The notes beneath the pieces were generated by a model. That model had not been told where the DNA came from. It searched no databases and saw only the letters and a list, made by a program, of their open reading frames with translations. Below, one piece after another: positions 55,408 to 64,000 of a DNA stretch of 64,000 bases (positions within the stretch are counted from its first letter, which is position 1; every line of letters begins with the position of its first letter). The position numbers were made by a program, and so were the translations under genes. Source of the stretch: Orobanche coerulescens (lineage: Eukaryota > Streptophyta > Magnoliopsida > Lamiales > Orobanchaceae); the NCBI GenBank assembly GCA_033398695.1, contig JAWKAU010000219.1, positions 124,001 through 188,000 of the forward strand. Reading direction: 5' to 3'.

Positions 55408-55664
55408 TACCCTCTCTCTTTAAAGGGAATTGTCCTCAATTCCGAACTCCCTTCGTCACCAAGATAATTAACTAAAGCCTCTAAGTATTTGATCTCGAAG
55501 ATGTCCGCAGTACGTACATGACCCAAAATCTTGAGACGATAGGTAGTGGGGCCCCCTCGAGAATCACCAACAAAATAACTATCATTATTAATAAAATAAT
55601 AATAATTATTCTGCGAGGTAATACCGATATCATGATATGAATCATCATATAACCGGTCATCCAA
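55257..55664 (-). CDS. R11 tail ORF reading into the LTR
   Basis: Open for 135 codons: NNYYYFINNDSYFVGDSRG, TTYRLKILGHVRTADIFEIK, LVNYLGDEGSSELRTIPFKE (purine tract) and RGYDT, then 50 LTR-coded residues with many Pro and His (IPPPHHKHIATPPYH) to a stop at 55257-55259. It may be the 3' end of a longer gag-like frame rather than a separate gene. The LTR-coded end is unlike the GVTL tail of autonomous elements. Confidence 0.55.
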   Translation of the reverse strand: MDDRLYDDSYHDIGITSQNNYYYFINNDSYFVGDSRGGPTTYRLKILGHVRTADIFEIKYLEALVNYLGDEGSSELRTIPFKERGYDTNRSTSSNTKKKIITKIPPPHHKHIATPPYHFVQECHFQRFPLTLSLP

Positions 55665-55899
55665 ATGGGAAGCACGACGGTAATAATAGGTCGCTCTTCA
55701 TCGGATGCCACTTCAAGCCACAGGGAAAAACGCTTCGTCGTCTACTTTCATATCAAAATCTTGGTAAGGCTCAAGATATAGATGTTCGAATTATAACATC
55801 TTCTTGCTCCGTATCAAGAACCGAAAACACCTCATTGGAGTTTGGACAAAAATCTTCAAAATAACTTACAACGAGACATGGATCGCCGTCGGGCACAAC

Positions 55900-56640
55900 A
55901 TCAAAATGGGAAACACATAATCAATTATGGGTTCCTCTTCACAATCGGTTCGGTATCAAATACCGGTGGCCCTTCATAATCCGGACCAATTTCCATGACA
56001 CTAACCGGCTCCTCATCATTAAAATAATTTGGTCCGTTTTGGTCAATTTGGCCAACATAACCAATGGCCCATGCTCAAAGTAGCAAGATCCAGGTTCATC
56101 AATTAGGGAAACACGGCTCAACTCGTCTTCTTCGTTGTATTGCGCCGTTGAAACCTCTGTCTCGTCTACCTCATTGAAAATGGTGGTAGGAACATCGTCT
56201 TCATCGACAAAAAGCTTTCTTTGGAAATTCTTTGATGGGGAAAAACCTTAGATCGAAGGTCGGTGGCGGGGTGGCGCCGAACTTCGCAATTTCCGGTGTG
56301 GTGCCGTTGGTGGATCGTGGCGGTGAGAATTTGTGGGGATGAATTTCCGAGTAAAGTGTTTTATGAATTTGTTCCAGTCTCTTAGTTTGGGTTTACCTTG
56401 GTGTAAACGGTGGTTTTCAATTTACGCCACTGTGTCGAGGCGCGACCACGAAGGCGTTTCGTCGCCAACGAGACTCGGCGGACTACTGGAATTGACTTGT
56501 GGTTGAAAAACTCCTCACAAACGAGGAGCCAATCAACACCTGCTTCTGGATCGGAATGTCCCATGAACTCCGTGCATTGTGTAATGCGTCGCGTAATATT
56601 GCCAAGAGATAAATATCGTTGAACTCCATTTTGTTGAAAG
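55900..56640 (-). pseudogene. R11 gag-like remnant
   Basis: Broken pieces that match R10 gag: MGHSDPEAGVDWLLVCEEFF and RRVSLATKRLRGRASTQWRK (56382-56590), and MSRVSLIDEPGSCYFEHGP (55939-56121). Several frameshifts; no knuckle, protease or RT found. 55665-55900 reads as degraded acidic linker with no clear frame. Confidence 0.65.
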
Positions 56641-56945
56641 ATCAAGAACCTTAATCGAATTAAGAAATTGGTGTGGTTTCCGATGAGAAGAATCAAGAGA
56701 TAGTTCTTGACAAGAAATCGGACAGAAAATTTTCCAAGAAATCCGTGAAGAATGAACCAAGAAGATGATCAAAGAATCTGATCTCCACCGTTCAGACTGT
56801 AGTTCAAGAAGTTGGCTTACCTTTGTCAAAATTTCGTAATGATCCAACGGTCGAATCCACGGGAAACTTTGTTTTCTTCCGACTGCTCTAATCTCAACAA
56901 AAAATAAAATTCGTTGAATAACTCGCCCAAGGAGATGACCTTGGG

Positions 56946-56956
56946 CTCCGATACCA
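56946..56956 (-). promoter_or_regulatory. R11 primer-binding site
   Basis: Minus strand TGGTATCGGAG, four bases inside the right LTR. Confidence 0.8.
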
Positions 56957-56960
56957 CTTA

Positions 56961-58282
56961 TGATACGAATTATCCGGGGAGAGGTGGATACGTATCGGTC
57001 GGAGTATATGTAAGTGTATGATAGCGGAAGGCTTTTACGAATATGGAGTTTTCGGATGTATTTTGTATGTGAATAATATCGGATATAACAATAAAAAATA
57101 TCGAACAAGAAGATGATACGAATTACGTACGTAAAGCGTATGAAATACAACGGAAGATTATTATGTCTTGACGATTATCAAAGTGTCACTCGAAAATACA
57201 AGGGGTGGCCGAACTTAAATGGATTTCGGCCGTGAGGTAGTAGTGTATACGGATTTGGATGTGTTTTATCAAACTAGACCTATAACTCGATAAAAGTAAT
57301 CTCTTCCCAAGACCTATTGAGAATTGATCAAGTTATAATCTCGAGACGCGTCGAAATAATAACCAAGGTTTTGTTGAACTCGTTCAACGTATATTTCAAA
57401 GAAATACAAGGTTTATTAATATTCAAGATTCAAGATATTTACAAATGTTACAAGTACTACTATATATAGTAGTTTCCAACCGAAAGAAAAATACAACAAA
57501 ACGAGAAAACGAAACTTCCTAGCAACTTTCATTTCGGCCGAAAGTCTCCAAGTAGATACCAAGTTGATGAAGACATCTTGGACTTTATTAAGTGAGGATT
57601 TGGTGTAGATTAGATGAAGATATCTTGATGGTGACATGAAGAACATGCTTGAAGAAAGTCTTCCTCAATCTCATGATATGGCCGATTTTGTGGGGAAGGA
57701 GATCATGGTGAATTTTGGTGTTATTAGGTGATGATGACTTGATGAAAGATACTTGATGAAGTCTTCCTCAAATCATGTAGCTTGGGCCGATTTTGTGTGA
57801 GGTGGGGAAGGAAAGATTTTGGACAATCTTCAAGTATCTTGGACTATAGCATATGACTTTGACATGTAGAAAAAGACTTGATGAAAGTCTTTATCAAGGG
57901 GGAAATTTTGGCCGATTTGTGGGGAGGCTTTGGGGAGACTTTGATGATTTATTTAGGACATGATATCTTCATGGATCTTGGACTAGATAAGGTATGAAGG
58001 TGGGGACTTTATTTTTGTCTTGGCCGATTTTTAAAGAAGGTGGGGAAGGAGGATATCTTCATTATCTTGTGAAAGATATGAAGACAAGTAGGGTCCCTTT
58101 CAAGCATGATTTGTAGTAATGGTGGGGAAGGTATCTTAAGGTAGGGACAATGTCAAAGGAAATCTTTGAAAGTGACATTCTTGAACAAAATGGTAGGGGG
58201 GGCGATGTGTTTGTGATGTGGGGGTGGAATCTTTGTGATGATCTTCTTTTTTGTATTTGAGGATGTTGACCGATTCGTATCA
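56961..58282 (-). repeat. R11 5' LTR
   Basis: 1322 bp, same composite structure as the left LTR: the second start is at about 57114. Confidence 0.9.
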
Positions 58283-58361
58283 CATGGCGTGTAGTAAGGT
58301 CATTTATGTCGATCCTTGCTTCGGTTTCTTTATTCGGACTATTCAATTTCGTATCACTCGA

Positions 58362-59124
58362 ACCCCAACAAACGAACGTCTAGAATAGAAACTAAGGCAT
58401 ACCGTCTTGATAGTGCATCCGCCACTATATTACTCTTACCGTCTTTGTACTTGGATGAAAAGTGAAAAGATTGCAAAAACTCCACCCATTTTGCATGTCT
58501 TGGACTTAGCTTGTTTTGCCCGTTAATGTATTTTAACGACTCGTGATCTGAATGTAACACAAAATGTTTCGAATGTAAATAGTGACTCCAATGATCTAGT
58601 GCTCTCACGATAGCATAGAATTCTTTGTCGTAAGTGCAATAATTAACTCGAGCACCACTTAACTTTTCTGAAAAATAGGCGATGGGCCAACCTCCTTGAA
58701 TAAGTACTGCCCCGATTCCAACTCCACTAGTGTCGCATTCCACCTCAAATGGTTGTGAAAAATCGGGTAACGTTAAAATCGGTGCTTCACATAACTTTTC
58801 TTTTAATTTTTCAAAAGCTCTTTGGGCAACCTCCTTCCATGCAAATGTACCTTTTTTAATACACTCCGTGATCGGACTAGAGATGGTACTAAAGTCCCGT
58901 ATGAATCGTCGGTAAAAAGAAGCGAGACCATGAAATGATCGTACCTCCGTGATAGTTTTTGGTGTCGGCCAAGACTTGATTGCCGCGATTTTCTCTTGAT
59001 CCACCGAAACTACTTCTTTAGAAACGACATAGCCGAGAAAGACAAGACTCTCGACTAGAAAAGTACACTTTTCCCGCTTTTCATAAAGTTTCTGTTTCCT
59101 TAGAGTTTCAAACACGTGCCGCAA
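58362..59124 (-). pseudogene. R6 RT thumb and RNase H
   Basis: Reads [55 protein letters not shown] (Asp kept; Ala to Thr), [27 protein letters not shown] and [13 protein letters not shown], and stops at the R10 junction after VRLLGFE. Open for its full length. Confidence 0.85.
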
Positions 59125-59154
59125 GTGTTCAAGATGCTCCTCTAAGGATCGACT

Positions 59155-60304
59155 TTAGATTAAAATGTCGTCTAAGTACACGACAACAAACTTCCCCAAG
59201 AAAGGTTTAAGAACCTCGTTCATCAATCTCATGAAAGTGCTCGGGGTATTAGTGAGGCCGAATGGCATCACGACCCACTCGTAAAGTCCATTCTTCGTTT
59301 TAAATGCCGTCTTCCATTCGTCTCCCTCTCGCATGCGAATTTGATGGTATCCGCTCCGTAAATCAACTTTTGAGAATATAACTGAGCCATGCAACTCATC
59401 TAACATGTCGTCTAGTCTCGGGATGGGGAATCGATACTTGACGGTGATGTTATTCACGGCTCTACTGTCAATGCACATCCGCCATGATCCGTCCTTTTTT
59501 GGTACAAGTAGGACTGGAACCGCACACGGACTTAAACTCTCTCGGACATATCCGTGACTCATGAGTTCTTCAATTTGACGTTGTAGTTCTTTGGTTTCTT
59601 CGGGATTACAACGATACGCCGCCTTGTTCGGTAATGGAGCTCCTGGTATAAGATCAATTTGGTGTTTGATTCCGCGGATAGGTGGTAATCCCAGCGGCAA
59701 GTCTTCGGGAAAGACATCCGCGAACTCGTGCAACAGTGTATCTATCTCTTCTTCGTGGTGTGATTTTGTAGCAAGGTTTCGGGTCTCTTTGATCATTATT
59801 AAATAAACACGTTCGCCATCGTCAATGGCGTGTTCGACTTCCTTTTCGTTTGCAAATATCATGAGCTTCGGTCCTTCGACTTTTTTTGAACTCATTGTTC
59901 GGATAGCTTGAGGTGACATAGGTTTAAGAACAATTTTTTACCTTTGTCTCGTAACTCATACTCGTTGCTCCTCCCTCGATGTAGTACGTCCCGATCAAAT
60001 AGCCAAGGTCTTCCCAACAACACGTGACATGCATCCATCGGTAGTACATCGCATATAATATCATCACCATACGAACCCATGGTGAGTCCGACCTTCACTT
60101 GTCTTGATACTCTCACTTTATTTCCATCATTGAGCCAATGGAGTGCATACGGCCTTGGATGAGCCGTAGTGGTTAGTCTGAGTTTCGATACCATCTCACT
60201 TGATGCCACATTCGTACAACTTCCACCGTCAATAATCAAGCTACACCATTTCTCTCCGACACGACACTTCGTGTGAAAGATTTGATCTCGTTGTTCTATG
60301 TCAC
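59155..60304 (-). pseudogene. R6 protease and reverse transcriptase
   Basis: Protease motif SLIIDGGSCTNVAS and HVLLGRPWLFDRDVLHRGRS, then [48 protein letters not shown] and VVYLDDILI. Two lesions: a base lost in the A-run near 59935, and TAC to TAA right after YLDDILI (59152-59154). R12 cuts it upstream at DQIFHTKCRV ... EQRD. These two lesions are all I found in the visible coding part besides the insertions. Confidence 0.85.
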
Positions 60305-60672
60305 TGATACGAATTCTCACTTGAGATGCGAATTCGCTATCGATACAGCGGAAGGCTTTTTGACGAGCGGAAGCTATCGACAAGAAACTGTCGGGAACTA
60401 GTGACAACAGCTCGCTACAGCAACAATACTGACGAGTGATGAAGACGGTAATTCGATACAGCAACAAGATAGGAATTTGGCCAACTGGAAAATAACTCGA
60501 AACAGGTCACCTCCAAACAGCGACACTCGAAACAGCACGTTTCGAACGGAAGCAAAGTTAAAACAGGAAACAAGTTCAAAGGATCAAACAACACTTTATA
60601 CGAAATATTGAACAGGTATAAAACTGTATCGAAAAATAAACAGAATATCAAAACAGGGTATAAACAGATGTT

Positions 60673-60730
60673 TTTATCAAATTAGACCTATAATTTGATA
60701 AAGTGATTTCTCCTCAAGACCTATTGAGAA
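60673..60730 (-). promoter_or_regulatory. Twin hairpins in the R12 LTR
   Basis: Minus-strand RNA: hairpin 2 arms TTTATCAAATTA and TAATTTGATAAA; hairpin 1 arms TTCTCAA and TTGAGGA; both loops TAGGTC. Confidence 0.65.
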
Positions 60731-60879
60731 TCAATCAGATTAATACTCGAAACGCGTCGAATAAAAACCAAGTTTTGATGAAAAGCATTCACCAGGGAAA
60801 AACACAAAGTGTTCTTAATTCTTCAACATTCAATAATCTTCTTGGGTTCTTCGGATCGGGTTCAGCCTATCTCGTACAA

Positions 60880-61330
60880 TCAGGTGAGACCCTTTGTATC
60901 TTCTTCTCTTCCTCCTGATGTTGCGTTACATATGATCAGACCGGTTTCTGATGAGGAGGTTCGTTCTGTTTTCTTTGGGTTCGATATGAATTCGGCCCCA
61001 GGCCCTGATGGGTTTAATGCCGCTTTTTATCGACGAGCCTGGCCGATTGTTGGGGGTGAGATTACTTACGCTATTAAACATTTTTTCTCCTCGGGTCTAT
61101 TCGTCAAGCAGATCAATACTACCCTTATATCTCTTGTTCCTAAAGTTGCTTTGCCGAGGAGCATGTCTGATTTTAGACCGATTTCTTGTTGTAACCTTTT
61201 ATATAAGGCTATTTCTAAGATTATGGTCCATCGTATGCGTGATAGCCTTGACTCCTTGATTGATCCAGCTCAGATCGCTTTTATTCTGGGAGAAGGATTA
61301 GTGATAATATCCTTCTCGCCAGGAGCTTCT
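60880..61330 (+). pseudogene. LINE-c RT, N-terminal part
   Basis: VRPFVSSSLPPDVALHMIRP, SAPGPDGFNAAFYRRAWPI, SLVPKVALPRSMSDFRPISC and LLYKAISKIMVHRMRDSLDS, then a frameshift at about 61288 (FILGEGLVIIS in place of FIPGRRISDNILL). No start codon: the element is truncated. Confidence 0.85.
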
Positions 61331-61862
61331 TCATGGTTATGGGCAAAGAGGGATGCTTAGTCGGTGTGTCTTTAAGGTTGATCTTATGAAAGCTTACGAC
61401 ACCGTTGAATGGGATTTTGTTTTGATTGCTCGCAATGTATGGGGTTCCACCAGACGTTTATTGCTTGGGTCGGGAGTGTATCACCACTCCTACACTCGAT
61501 CTCCTTGAATGGGGATGCCGAGGGTATCTTTAGGGGCCGTAGGGGGCCGAGGCAGGGTGACCCTATCTCTCCGTATCTGTTTGTTATTGTTATGGAGGTC
61601 CTCCATGGTATTATCGCCCATGAGATCGCTCGGACTCCGGGTTCGATTCCACTGGAAGTGTTTGGCTACACGCACCTTCATGCTTGCTTTTGCCGATGAC
61701 CTCCTCCTTTTCTGTAATCCTGATGTTGTCTCTGTCGGTGTTCTTAAGAAAAGTATTGAGATCTTTGCTTCCCTCTCTGGGCTTCGGGCCAACCCGAGTA
61801 AGAGTAATATCTTTCTTTCAGCTAGTGCTCAGGTGCAGGGGGCCGGTTCAGTAGCTTGTTAG
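61331..61862 (+). pseudogene. LINE-c RT, catalytic part, frameshifted
   Basis: FKVDLMKAYDTVEWDF-type sequence, then SLNGDAEGIFRGRRG, RQGDPISPYLFVIVMEVLHG and FADDLLLFCNPDVVSVGVLK in more than one frame. Frame breaks lie near 61430 (CTCGCAATG against CTCTGCAGTG in LINE-a) and 61640. 61863-62087 is still LINE sequence but badly shifted (FQMG/RYLGVPL region). Confidence 0.8.
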
Positions 61863-62087
61863 GGTTTCAAATAGTCGGCTTCTGTGAGGTATTTGGGAGT
61901 TCCTTGATTACTTCAAAGCCGACAATTGCTATGTGTTCCCCTTTGATTGATTCGGTTGATGGTAAATGCGAGTTCGTGGGCTAATCTTGCTCTTTCCATG
62001 GCAGTCGGTGCCGGCTTATTCGCTCTGTCTTATCTTCTTTACATATTTATTGGGTGGTAGTTTTATTTTGCCTAAGGCGTTCTCTCT

Positions 62088-63221
62088 TTGATTGAGAAAC
62101 GTATCGTGCGGTTCCTCCGGCGAGGTTCTCATGATTCGGGCCTCGCCAAGGTGGCACAGGCTAAGGTTTGCTTGGATGTGGATTGTGGGGGCCGTGGCAT
62201 CATTCCGTTGAGGCTCCAGAATCAGGCGCTGATGGCTCGTCATATCTGGGCTCTTATCACGGGCTCTAATCGTTCTGTCTGGGTTAATTGGGTTCGGACT
62301 TTTAGGTTGCAGCAGTGTTCTTTCTGGGACCTTAGTGTCTCTCCAACTTCAGCTTGGTATTGGCGTCAGCTTCTGAAACTGCGTCCCCTTATTATGGGAG
62401 CATTTCAGTATTCCATTGGAGATGGCTCATCCTTCTTCTTGTGGTCGGACCCCTGGCATTCTATGGGTGTGATTAGGCATTCCGTTCCTAGAGCTCCTCT
62501 GTGGTCCGGCATCGACGTGGGTGCTAGGCTTGATTCGGTTATTGTTGAGGGTTCTTGGGAGTGGCCGGTGGTGGATAGGCCCGAGCTTTTGCAGATTACT
62601 TCTGCTTTGCCACATATTAATGGGGGTCAGGATCGCGTTTTATGGAGACCGCTTAGTTCGGGGATTTTTTCATCCTCTTCTGCTCTTCGGTTCCTCAGAG
62701 GTTATTCGCCCCCTGTTCCTTGGGCTCCGCTCTTGCACGGGCCGGGAAAGATCCCGAGACACTCTTTCATCCTCTGGTTGGCTATTCAGGAGCGGTTGTC
62801 GACTATGGATAAGCCTTGGCTTCAGCATATTGATGGGATTTGTGTCCTTTGTGGTATGGCGGTAGAGACGCACTCCCACCTATTCTTTCAGTGCCCTTAT
62901 TCTAGGAGGTGTATTTCTATTGCTAGGAGGGCCGTCCGCTTTCGTTGGCCGCACTCTGTGTGGAGCTCGGGGGTATTGTGGGCTGCTAGGAGGTGGAGAG
63001 GTAAGCACGTGGTCAACGTGGCTTACCGTATTCTTCTTGCTGCGTTGGTCTATTTGATTTGGCAGGAGAGGAACGAGAGGAGGTTTGGCCAGAGCCGTCG
63101 AGATCCTCATTCGGTTACTTTCCAGGGGATAGGTCTTGTTCGTGATATTATCTCTCATAGATGGCCCGCCCGTTCTCTATCTACTGTGGCTCTTCGTCGT
63201 ATTTGGAGGATAGCTTGGTAG
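62088..63221 (+). pseudogene. LINE-c C-terminal region with zinc cluster
   Basis: 377-codon open stretch: IEKRIVRFLRRGSHDSGLAK, LRLQNQALMARHIWALI, YSIGDGSSFFLWSDPWHSMG, LHGPGKIPRHSFILWLAIQE, RLSTMDKPWLQ, CVLCGMAVETHSHLFFQCPYS (zf-RVT cluster), VAYRILLAALVYLIWQERNE. Stop TAG at 63219-63221. It shows what LINE-a looked like before its TAG at 9009 and TGA at 9673. A 3' UTR of about 180 bp follows. Confidence 0.85.
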
Positions 63222-63434
63222 TTCCTCCTTTGTTTGTATCTTTCTAGGCTTTGTAGCTTTGGTAGCCATTTGTTCGTAGGCTTTGTTTTCCTACTTTTGC
63301 TCTTTGTTTCGTTGTTTGGTGCACCATTCTATATGGTTGTCGGGTAGTGGCCAGCCTTTCTTGGCCACTCTTATTTTATTTATGCAATTGACTTTTCCCA
63401 AAAAAAACATTCAATAATCTTCCATTACAACTCT

Positions 63435-63781
63435 TGATACGAATCGGTCAACATCCTCAAATACAAAAAAGAAGATTATCCGACCAAGCTTGGTTGAGTC
63501 GCAGGCATACATAAAATCCTCATGCAAAATACATGGACAAATTACCAATTCTCGCGCGCACGACGACTTCGTAGCAGTTTTAGTATTTTGCCCATAACTT
63601 TCTCGTCCGAAATCCGATTCAGGTGATTCAAGTGGCCACGGAAAGCTAAGAAAGAGAGCTACAAATCTTATGAGACCATAGGACCAAATTCGGACTCATT
63701 AGATCCTAGAAATGACAAAACCGACAGCATCATATTTGGTCCAAGATCATGAAGATTTTTGTCTCTTCTAGTTTCAAGACT
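63435..63781 (+). mobile_element. R13: start of another LTR element, cut by R14
   Basis: Starts TGATACGAATCGGTCAACAT after ACTCT. The first 40 or so bases match the end of the R11 LTR in reverse orientation (its U3 start); the rest is unlike any LTR here. It includes CCCATAACTTTCTCGTCCGA, a stretch of a kind often seen in plant gypsy sequences. No ORF of note. The remainder lies beyond R14. Confidence 0.7.
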
Positions 63782-64000
63782 TGATACGATATCTAAATCG
63801 AAGAAGCTCCAATAAAAATCGACATCCACGACGATACAAATTCGCATGGTCATGCATCATTATACTTGGGAGAAAAGAACACGCGGATTGGAGTTACGTT
63901 GTTAATCGGAACCGAGTAACGTAAAACTCGGCACGGAATCGGTCAAAGCATGAAAATTCGCCATATCATGCTTGAAAGGGACTCATGATTTGTCAAGATG
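63782..64000 (+). repeat. R14: LTR start of an ATATC-family element
   Basis: TGATACGATATC after AGACT. The first 150 bases encode a degraded tail (SHGHASLYLGE-like, GVTLLIG-like, shifted). The window ends inside the LTR, so orientation and family are clear but not completeness. Confidence 0.82.

Larger units (their letters stand above)
54082..58282 (-). mobile_element. R11: non-autonomous gag-only LTR element with composite LTRs
   Basis: Duplicates CATGG at 54077-54081 and 58283-58287. LTRs 54082-55407 (1326 bp) and 56961-58282 (1322 bp), internal region 1553 bp. It is related to R10 in its gag-like and tail sequences, while the inner part of its LTR resembles R6. The two LTRs differ at few sites, so it is young. 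Confidence 0.9.
50562..58356 (-). mobile_element. R10: non-autonomous gag-only LTR element, contains R11
   Basis: Duplicates CTCGA at 50557-50561 and 58357-58361. Left LTR 50562-51639 (1078 bp), right LTR 53025-54081 plus 58288-58356. The internal region is only 1385 bp (51640-53024) and holds gag and a short tail, with no protease, RT, RNase H or integrase. This matches the TR-GAG type of non-autonomous plant elements, which need proteins from a partner. Confidence 0.88.
53025..58356 (-). repeat. R10 5' LTR, split by R11
   Basis: Parts 53025-54081 and 58288-58356. Longer than the left copy, mainly through changes in the GC-rich block, where a GTCGG-type unit is repeated. Confidence 0.85.
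29356..60304 (-). mobile_element. R6: Ty3/gypsy element, host of R7, R10 and R12
   Basis: Visible pieces: 29356-30862, 49972-50561 and 58362-60304. The left LTR (29356-30206) follows CTACC (29351-29355). R7 (GTATT), R10 (CTCGA) and R12 (GTCAC) interrupt it; with each insertion removed the integrase and RNase H readings join in frame. The gag end and right LTR lie beyond R12, outside the window. The LTR is 851 bp and distinct from the other families, but shares TGATACGA ends. Confidence 0.88.
60842..63407 (+). mobile_element. LINE-c: 5'-truncated L1-type LINE
   Basis: 2566 bp with eight A's at the 3' end and a 15 bp target duplication CATTCAATAATCTTC (60827-60841, 63408-63422). Same family as LINE-a: the start matches LINE-a from about 1430, and both end GCAATTGACTTTTCCC. 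Typical of target-primed insertion with incomplete copying. Confidence 0.92.
60305..63434 (-). repeat. R12: LTR of the CTACTCC family, split by LINE-c and cut by R13
   Basis: Preceded by GTCAC (60300-60304). Parts 60305-60841 and 63423-63434. On the minus strand it is the end of the LTR (GAATTCGTATCA). Twin hairpins at 60673-60702 and 60711-60730 are perfect or near perfect. The rest lies to the right, so whether it is a solo LTR or a full element cannot be seen. Confidence 0.82.

Overview
The window is plant (probably eudicot) heterochromatin made almost entirely of nested retrotransposons. I recognise no cellular gene, tRNA, rRNA, CRISPR array or DNA transposon. Evidence for a plant: Ty3/gypsy elements with plant-type polyproteins, primer-binding sites matching initiator-Met tRNA, and plant L1-type LINEs (one with a C-terminal RNase H domain). 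Family names R1-R14 and LINE-a/b/c are mine. The RT/integrase style and a polyprotein end that runs into the 3' LTR suggest CRM-like chromoviruses; that lineage call is inference.

Layout. 1-995: 3' end and 3' LTR of R1 (+), inserted in LINE-a. LINE-a (+, 996-1925 and 7928-9966) is split by R2 (-, 1926-7927, target duplication TTATG). LINE-a sits in the left LTR of R3 (-, about 9967-15696), which sits in LINE-b (+, 15697-17165 and 29258-29355). LINE-b also carries R4 (+, 17166-29257, TAACC), which contains R5 (+, 19436-25421, ATGCA). R6 (-, from 29356, CTACC) is the host for most of the right half. It is split by R7 (+, 30863-49966, GTATT), R10 (-, 50562-58356, CTCGA) and R12 (-, from 60305, GTCAC). 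R7 contains R8 (-, from 36373, ACAAG), which contains R9 (+, 38218-44311, GATTG). R10 contains R11 (-, 54082-58282, CATGG). R12 contains LINE-c (+, 60842-63407) and R13 (+, from 63435), which contains R14 (+, from 63782). The deepest chain is LINE-b > R6 > R7 > R8 > R9.

Three autonomous-type LTR families can be told apart: the ATATC family (R1, R2, R5, R8, R9, R14; LTR start TGATACGATATC), the CTACTCC family (R3, R4, R7, R12) and R6. R10 and R11 are non-autonomous: they keep gag and a short polyprotein tail but have no protease, RT, RNase H or integrase. All intact autonomous copies share the order gag (CX2CX4HX4C knuckle), protease (DGGS), RT (YLDD), RNase H, integrase (zinc finger, D-D-E), GPY/F-like tail, and then about 50 codons written inside the LTR. 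Every one is broken by stops or frameshifts.

The most interesting signals are: (1) two adjacent hairpins with the same (A/U)AGGUC hexaloop in the R/U5 part of every LTR family, with stems that change while pairing is kept; (2) an LTR-encoded C-terminal peptide ending in a GVTLxIGIGxT-like sequence conserved between families; (3) a duplicated segment (about 35.27-37.25 kb and 47.35-49.32 kb) that reads like two alleles of one insertion joined head to tail; (4) indels that recur at CAG/CTG/CCG sites in unrelated copies, so some frameshifts may be assembly errors; (5) a composite LTR in R11.
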